Shown: positions 59,469 through 64,000 of the stretch, piece by piece
How positions within the stretch are numbered: position 1 is the stretch's first letter
How the letters are laid out: each line of letters starts with the position of its first letter
Source: Pseudomonas paraversuta
GTDB lineage: Bacteria > Pseudomonadota > Gammaproteobacteria > Pseudomonadales > Pseudomonadaceae
Direction of reading: 5' to 3'
DNA length: 64,000 nucleotides
NCBI RefSeq assembly: GCF_904063065.1
Contig: NZ_CAJFCL010000003.1
Span: forward strand, 372,001 to 436,000
Position numbers and translations under genes: made by a program
The notes under the pieces: model-generated
The model's input: only the letters and a program-made list of their open reading frames with translations
The model's database searches: none
Told to the model about the DNA's origin: nothing

Positions 59469-60407
59469 TTACTTTGCGGCCTGATTCGCTGTGCCCTGGT
59501 AGTGCTTGAGATTTTTCTCGGCTTTGTAGCGCAGGGCTATATCAGGCACGCTGCCGCTCTTGCCGGTTTCTACCCAGTTGCGAATACGGCCGGCATCGGC
59601 AAAGTGGGTGTATTTGCCGAAGGCATCGAGAATCACCAGCGAAACCGGGCGATTACCCATTTCCGTGACCAGTACCAGGCAGTGTCCGGCCTGATTGGTG
59701 AAACCGGTTTTGGTCAGCTTGATGTTCCATTTGTCTTTATTGACCAGATGGTCGGTGTTGTGAAAACCCAGGGTGTAGTTGGGTTTGCGGAACGCCACGG
59801 TCTTTTCTTTGGTGGTGCTCAACTGGGTCAGCATCGGGTAATGCCGCGCTGCGGCCAGCAACTTGCTCAGGTCCCGGGCAGTGGACACGTTGCGCACCGA
59901 GAGGCCGGTGGGCTCGACGTAATGGGTGCTCATCATGCCCAGGCTTTTGGCCTTGGCATTCATCGCCGCGATAAACGCCACATAACCGCCCGGATAATGG
60001 TGCGCCAGGCTGGCGGCGGCACGGTTTTCCGAAGACATCAGGGTGATCAGCATCATTTCATGGCGCGACAGTTCGCTGCCCAGCTTGACCCGGGAGAACA
60101 CGCCTTTCATTTCCGGGGTGTCGCTGATGTTGACCGAGATGTATTCATCCATCGACTGCTTGGCGTCGAGTACCACCATGGCGGTCATCAGCTTGCTGAC
60201 CGACGCAATGGGGACAATGACATCAGGGTTGCTGGAGTAAATGATTTTGTTGGTCTGCAGGTCGACCAGCATCGCGCTGCCTGAAGCGATGTGCAGTTGT
60301 GACGTATCCCTTGGAGCCGAAGTGGCTTCGTTCGCTGCGGCGATCGAAGGGGCGGCGGTGCCTGTAAGAACTAAAAATAGGCTCAGAATCGAAAGATGAA
60401 TTTTCAC
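59469..60407 (-). CDS. pbpG: D-alanyl-D-alanine endopeptidase PBP7
   Basis: A 312-residue low-molecular-mass penicillin-binding protein with a signal peptide ([19 protein letters not shown]). The active-site motifs are S69-V-S-K72, SEN ([10 protein letters not shown]) and KTG ([11 protein letters not shown]). It cleaves peptidoglycan cross-links in the periplasm. Length and motif order fit PbpG. Confidence 0.93.
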   Translation of the reverse strand: MKIHLSILSLFLVLTGTAAPSIAAANEATSAPRDTSQLHIASGSAMLVDLQTNKIIYSSNPDVIVPIASVSKLMTAMVVLDAKQSMDEYISVNISDTPEMKGVFSRVKLGSELSRHEMMLITLMSSENRAAASLAHHYPGGYVAFIAAMNAKAKSLGMMSTHYVEPTGLSVRNVSTARDLSKLLAAARHYPMLTQLSTTKEKTVAFRKPNYTLGFHNTDHLVNKDKWNIKLTKTGFTNQAGHCLVLVTEMGNRPVSLVILDAFGKYTHFADAGRIRNWVETGKSGSVPDIALRYKAEKNLKHYQGTANQAAK

Positions 60408-60737
60408 GCAGAATGACTCAAGGATGGTTGGGAAGTGCCGATCTGTAACGGTTATTTGAAACGTATCGTTACATTTCGTGAGTATGGATCAATAATCGTT
60501 GAAATGCCTGATTTCGCAGGGACTTGGAGCATGTATTTCAGGTAAATCGTTATTTGTAGACTTTCTCTGCCCGGGCAACTTGTCGATCCGGTCGGCTGCC
60601 GCGGGCGAGGGTAGCAGCTCAAAGCTGTGCGCTGGCTGAACGCGAGTGGGGCCGGCCGGCGCTTGCTTTGGCCCGGGACACTTAAGAGACCGGCAATTGT
60701 GTAAAATGCCGGCCCTTGAAATTGACCGGCCGGCCCG
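60408..60737. other. Gap between pbpG and the methyltransferase gene
   Basis: This 330-bp divergent region should hold promoters for both neighbours. I see ATCGTT in the same orientation at 60465, 60495 and 60546, and a GTAACG/CGTTAC inverted pair at 60446-60472. No gene is supported. Confidence 0.5.
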
Positions 60738-61679
60738 ATGACTCCTGAAGCGTTAAGCACCCTGCACCTGCACCTATTGACTGCCCTGGAGACTGCGCCC
60801 GACGAAACCCGGCGTTTGTTCCATGGGCGCGGACGGTGCTGGCCGGGACTTGAGCAATTGACTGTGGACTGGCTGCAGGGCGTGCTCCTGGTTTCGCTGT
60901 TCAAAGAGCCTGAGCCGGCGCAGCTAGAGGCATTGAAGCACCTGCTGCTGAACCTCTCGCAATCGACGGTATGGCAAGCCAGCGGGGCGCACACGCTGGT
61001 GATGCAGCACCGCTACACACTCAACAGTGACAGCGAATGGCTGGTCGGCGAAGCGATTGATGAGTGGACGCTGACCGAAGGTGGCTTGCGCTACCGCGTC
61101 GACCTGGGCCGCAAGCAGAACAACGGCCTGTTCCTTGATATGCGCTACGGCCGAGACTGGGTACGGGCCAATGCCGAGGGCAAGCGGGTCCTGAATCTGT
61201 TTGCCTACACCTGCGGCTTCTCGGTCGCCGCCATCGAAGGCGGCGCCCGGCATGTGGTCAACCTCGATATGTCCCGTGCGGCATTGAGCCGTGGTCGCGA
61301 CAATCACCGTCTCAATGCCCATGACATGAGCAAGGTGAGCTTCCTTGGTCATGAGCTGTTCAAGTCCTGGGGCAAGGTGAAAAGCATGGGCCCTTATGAT
61401 TTGGTGATCATTGATCCGCCTTCCTTCCAGAAGGGCAGTTTTTTGCTGACCAAGGATTACCAGCGGGTGGTTCGGCGCCTGCCGGAGTTGCTCACTGAGA
61501 ACGGCACGGTGCTGGCGTGCATGAACGATCCGGCTTTCGGCTCTGACTTCCTGATCGACGGCGTGACCCTTGATGCGCCGAGTTTGCGTTTCATACAGCG
61601 CCTGGAGAACCCGCCTGAGTTTCCGGACGCCGATGCAGAGTGCGGTTTGAAAGCGCTGGTGTTCAAACAAGGGGTTTGA
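60738..61679 (+). CDS. Class I SAM-dependent methyltransferase (RlmI/RlmK-like)
   Basis: A 313-residue methyltransferase. The C-terminal catalytic half has the SAM motif VLNLFAYTCGFSVAAIEGGA (~151-170), the acidic NLDMSRAALSRGRDN and the DPPSFQKGSF motif of rRNA cytosine/guanine methyltransferases. It lacks a PUA domain. The RNA target is unknown. Confidence 0.85.
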   Translation: MTPEALSTLHLHLLTALETAPDETRRLFHGRGRCWPGLEQLTVDWLQGVLLVSLFKEPEPAQLEALKHLLLNLSQSTVWQASGAHTLVMQHRYTLNSDSEWLVGEAIDEWTLTEGGLRYRVDLGRKQNNGLFLDMRYGRDWVRANAEGKRVLNLFAYTCGFSVAAIEGGARHVVNLDMSRAALSRGRDNHRLNAHDMSKVSFLGHELFKSWGKVKSMGPYDLVIIDPPSFQKGSFLLTKDYQRVVRRLPELLTENGTVLACMNDPAFGSDFLIDGVTLDAPSLRFIQRLENPPEFPDADAECGLKALVFKQGV

Positions 61680-61683
61680 CCGG

Positions 61684-61714
61684 CAAAAAAAAGCCCGCGG
61701 GGGAGGGTGCGGGC
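61684..61714 (-). terminator. Terminator downstream of dps
   Basis: GCCCGC and GCGGGC form the stem; on the minus strand TTTTTTTTG follows. It lies between the convergent methyltransferase and dps genes and would serve dps best. Confidence 0.75.
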
Positions 61715-61805
61715 GAAGGGTTCATTGAATGAGCAGGGCGAATATACAGCTCGCTGCCAGTCAGAAATGTGAAACATATTTCATGCTTTGTTAGCCGGTG
61801 CGGGC

Positions 61806-62324
61806 TTACTTGGTGCGCGACGATTCAAACAGGAACCAGACGCGGCGTTCGGCCTCGTCGATCCAGTTTTCCAGCAGGCTGGTGGTCGCCACGTCACCCA
61901 GTTCAGAACACATTTCGTGGGTCTCGCGCATGTAGGCGGCGAGCTGGATATTGTCTTCGCGCAACTCGGCCAGCATGTCGCTCGGGGTCACGAAGTCGGC
62001 GTCGTTGTCCAGCAGGCGCTGGAGTTTTTTGATGTGACCCACCGAGCGGATAGTGGTGCGACCCAGCTTGCGCACGCGCTCGGCAATGGCGTCGGTGGTG
62101 GCAAAAATCTGATCGGACTGCTCGTCCAGCAGCAGATGGAAGTCACGGAAGTGCGGGCCTGACATATGCCAGTGGAAGTTCTTGGTTTTCATGTAAATGG
62201 CAAAGGTATCGGCCAGCAGGGCATTCACTTCTGCCGCAATGTTGATGCAGGCTTCATCGCTCAGCGCCGAAGGTGTCCGCAGATCGGCCTTTCTGCTTTC
62301 CTTGGCGGATTTCAGGTCTTTCAT
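61806..62324 (-). CDS. dps: DNA-binding ferritin-like protein Dps
   Basis: A 172-residue Dps that stores iron using H2O2 as oxidant and protects DNA. The ferroxidase motif is present: NFHWHMSGPHF followed by HLLLDEQSDQIF (~50-75). The lysine-rich N-terminus (MKDLKSAKESRKADL) suits DNA binding. Standard length. Confidence 0.94.
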   Translation of the reverse strand: MKDLKSAKESRKADLRTPSALSDEACINIAAEVNALLADTFAIYMKTKNFHWHMSGPHFRDFHLLLDEQSDQIFATTDAIAERVRKLGRTTIRSVGHIKKLQRLLDNDADFVTPSDMLAELREDNIQLAAYMRETHEMCSELGDVATTSLLENWIDEAERRVWFLFESSRTK

Positions 62325-62531
62325 GATGGTTCCTCGTGGTGGCTGGAAATGGGGATGACGCAGGGTGTCGGGCGTGTCTGTGCCGGCTGACTAAAGACCA
62401 GGAACTGCCTTTCGTCAAACGCACCCTGGAGCCGTCTACAGGTTGCGACCGGCGAAAGAGCAAGATTGTTCAATACTTTGGAACACCCTGCTGCGACCCT
62501 TTGCCACTGCTTATTGCCGGGATGTTTTTTG

Positions 62532-63227
62532 ATGCCTACGACCCTTCCACGCGTCGCGTTCACCCGCGGTGCGATTGCTTGTCTTCCATTGACCCTGGCG
62601 TGTGCGCCCTGGGGGTTGCTGGCGGGTTCGACGGCAATTGATGCGCAATTGACCCCGCTGCAGAGTCAGGGTCTGTCGGTGTTTGTTTTTGCCGGGGCGG
62701 CCCAGTTGGTGGCCATTGGCATGATCAAGGGTGGCGCCAGTGTGATTTCAATCCTGCTGACCACCTTGCTCCTGACCTCGCAGCATTTGCTGTACGCGAT
62801 GCATCTGCGCCCGCTGGTGTCGCCACTGCCGGTCAGGTGGCGGTTCGGGCTCGGGTTCCTGCTGACCGACGAATTTTTCGCCCTGGTCAGCCCCTATGAC
62901 CAGAAGACCTTCAGTCGCTGGTACGCATTGGGTGTCGGGCTGTGCATGTACCTGGGCTGGAACCTCTTTACCCTGCTTGGGGTAATACTGGGCAAGAGCA
63001 TTCCGGGGCTGGATCAACTGGGGCTGGAGTTCTCGATTGCCGCGACTTTTATCGCCCTGATTACACCCGTGGTGCGTAATGTGCCGACGGTGATCTGTGT
63101 CGCGGTCTCACTGCTGAGCGTGGTGCTGTTCAGTCACTGGCAGTGGGAGTCGGCGATTGTATTGGCGGGGCTGGCGGGCATGGCTGCAGGTTATCTGTGC
63201 AAGCGGCTGGGGGAGTACTTCGCATGA
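62532..63227 (+). CDS. azlC: Branched-chain amino acid exporter subunit AzlC
   Basis: A 231-residue AzlC with about five or six helices, exporting branched-chain amino acids (in other bacteria, azaleucine) together with AzlD. Conserved segments are PWGLLAGSTAIDAQLTP, FVFAGAAQLVAIGM and LLTSQHLLYAMHL. The ATG at 62532 starts MPTTLPRVAFTRG. It overlaps azlD by four bases. Confidence 0.92.
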   Translation: MPTTLPRVAFTRGAIACLPLTLACAPWGLLAGSTAIDAQLTPLQSQGLSVFVFAGAAQLVAIGMIKGGASVISILLTTLLLTSQHLLYAMHLRPLVSPLPVRWRFGLGFLLTDEFFALVSPYDQKTFSRWYALGVGLCMYLGWNLFTLLGVILGKSIPGLDQLGLEFSIAATFIALITPVVRNVPTVICVAVSLLSVVLFSHWQWESAIVLAGLAGMAAGYLCKRLGEYFA

Positions 63228-63535
63228 TCTGGATGATTATCGCGGGGATGACCCTGATTCTGTTTTTCAACCGCTACCTGTTTCTGGAGCCGCGGTTGCC
63301 GATTCGCCTGAACCGGCGGGTAAAGGAGTTTCTCGGGTTTGCGGTGCCGGGGATGCTCACAGCTATTTGCGGGCCGATCATTTTTGTCAAAGATCACGGC
63401 CTCGACCTGGGGCCGGGCAATCCGTACCTGCTGGCCGGCCTGTGTGCGATAGGGCTGATGCTCTGGAGTCGCAACGTTCTGCTCAGTGTTGCGTTAAGCA
63501 TGGGGCTGTTTTATCTGTTTCGCTGGTGGCTTTGA
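63224..63535 (+). CDS. azlD: Branched-chain amino acid exporter subunit AzlD
   Basis: A 103-residue membrane partner of AzlC with three or four helices and the conserved LNRRVKEFLGFAVPGMLTA. Its start overlaps the azlC stop (ATGA). Its 3' end overlaps a possible small gene on the minus strand by ~50 bases. Confidence 0.92.
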   Translation: MIWMIIAGMTLILFFNRYLFLEPRLPIRLNRRVKEFLGFAVPGMLTAICGPIIFVKDHGLDLGPGNPYLLAGLCAIGLMLWSRNVLLSVALSMGLFYLFRWWL

Positions 63536-63677
63536 TCTGGGCCGCAGCTCGCGTAGTGAAGGGACCGCTGACGGCAACGCCGTCACTGACCAGGTACCAG
63601 CAGGCCAGAAGGCCGTCGGCTCGAAGCCGGGCCGGTACTGCGCTACCGATGACAGACATGACATGAACTTTTGACAT
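63483..63677 (-). CDS. Possible small Pseudomonas protein
   Basis: A 64-residue open frame with GAGAGG about six bases before the ATG. The peptide (MSKVHVMSVIGSAVPARLRA, then DGLLACWYLVSDG) looks like a short conserved Pseudomonas family I remember but cannot name. Its C-terminal third is antisense to azlD. Function unknown. Confidence 0.55.
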   Translation of the reverse strand: MSKVHVMSVIGSAVPARLRADGLLACWYLVSDGVAVSGPFTTRAAAQIKATSETDKTAPCLTQH

Positions 63678-63778
63678 ACAAACCTCTCTGCAAACAATGT
63701 TGCTAGCTTAAGGTCTGTGCCGGTGCGCAAATAATCATTGCGCGTGATAGTGGCCATTGATGCCAGTGAGGTCAGGGG

Positions 63779-63973
63779 CTAATCAACCACCTGGTCGAGC
63801 ATCTGCATCACTTGCTGATCGCTGATGAGCCCTTCGCTTACAAGGTGCTGGGCCAGCAGCGACATGAGTTTCGCAGTGCGGTGGCCTTCGAGCTGCTTGA
63901 GCTCGGTGAGGGTGTTATAGACCTTGCTTGAAGTGCACAGGCCTGCGGTGCGGTGCGGGTTTTGTGTAGGCAT
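63779..63973 (-). CDS. Small conserved Pseudomonas protein, function unknown
   Basis: A 64-residue soluble helical protein (TSSKVYNTLTELKQLEGHRT, then EGLISDQQVMQMLDQVVD). AAGGA lies eight bases before the ATG. No domain is recognised. Confidence 0.65.
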   Translation of the reverse strand: MPTQNPHRTAGLCTSSKVYNTLTELKQLEGHRTAKLMSLLAQHLVSEGLISDQQVMQMLDQVVD

Positions 63974-64000
63974 ACAGGTCGTCCTTGTTTTTATAAAGTG

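Overview
The window is a gene-dense, roughly 60% GC chromosomal segment of a Pseudomonas, most likely of the P. fluorescens lineage. The evidence is the gene order (ligA, ffs, dnaX, ybaB, recR, apt, anr, hemN, ccoSIHG, two tandem ccoNOQP operons, aer, acnA, rlmM, tusA, pdxB), which follows the P. aeruginosa PA15xx region as I remember it, together with Pseudomonas-type REP/REPIN repeats, a PvdS-type sigma factor and the Fpv ferripyoverdine system. There is no prophage, transposase, CRISPR array or obvious genomic island. The window is core and regulatory DNA, and most of its novelty lies in the non-coding sequence.

Layout: 1-6200 holds replication and repair genes (3' end of ligA, 4.5S RNA, dnaX, ybaB, recR), then apt and the oxygen sensor anr. 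6330-21842 is a microaerobic respiration block: a small coiled-coil protein, hemN, an 870-bp REP array, ccoS/ccoI/ccoH/ccoG assembly genes and two complete cbb3 oxidase operons, with Anr boxes in front of hemN, both ccoN genes and possibly ccoG. 21916-35693 carries a hydrolase, the aerotaxis receptor, a CPBP protease, aconitase A, rlmM-tusA, a MATE pump, pdxB, an ABC exporter, ppnP and an exonuclease. 35874-53546 is rich in metal and redox functions: a periplasmic binding protein, pvdS with a Fur box, the dsbD-dsbE-dsbG operon divergent from the dsbRS two-component genes, cycA, the eight-gene fpvGHJKCDEF operon, a siderophore-interacting protein with a PvdS-type promoter, and mntH. 53568-64000 contains a 2-hydroxyacid dehydrogenase, gltX, a duplicated tRNA-Ala/tRNA-Glu unit, a thioesterase, dusC, a heat-shock hsp20 gene with a sigma-32 promoter and a ROSE-like thermometer, pbpG, a methyltransferase, dps, azlCD and two small Pseudomonas proteins.

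How the genes work together: Anr senses low oxygen and is expected to drive hemN (heme supply) and the cbb3 operons, whose copper and heme maturation depends on CcoGHIS. PvdS, itself under Fur, would switch on pyoverdine functions; the Fpv operon strips iron from ferripyoverdine in the periplasm and the siderophore-interacting protein could reduce siderophore iron in the cytoplasm. DsbRS and DsbDEG protect periplasmic thiols, probably against copper.

The non-coding signals most worth follow-up are the REP array built on a 91/171-bp ladder, hairpins in the tRNA spacers that differ between copies yet stay paired, a perfect 15-bp palindrome two bases before the apt start codon, and two nearly identical RegA/RoxR-type dyads flanking the cbb3 operons. 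All assignments come from reading the sequence and from recalled family knowledge; no database search was run.
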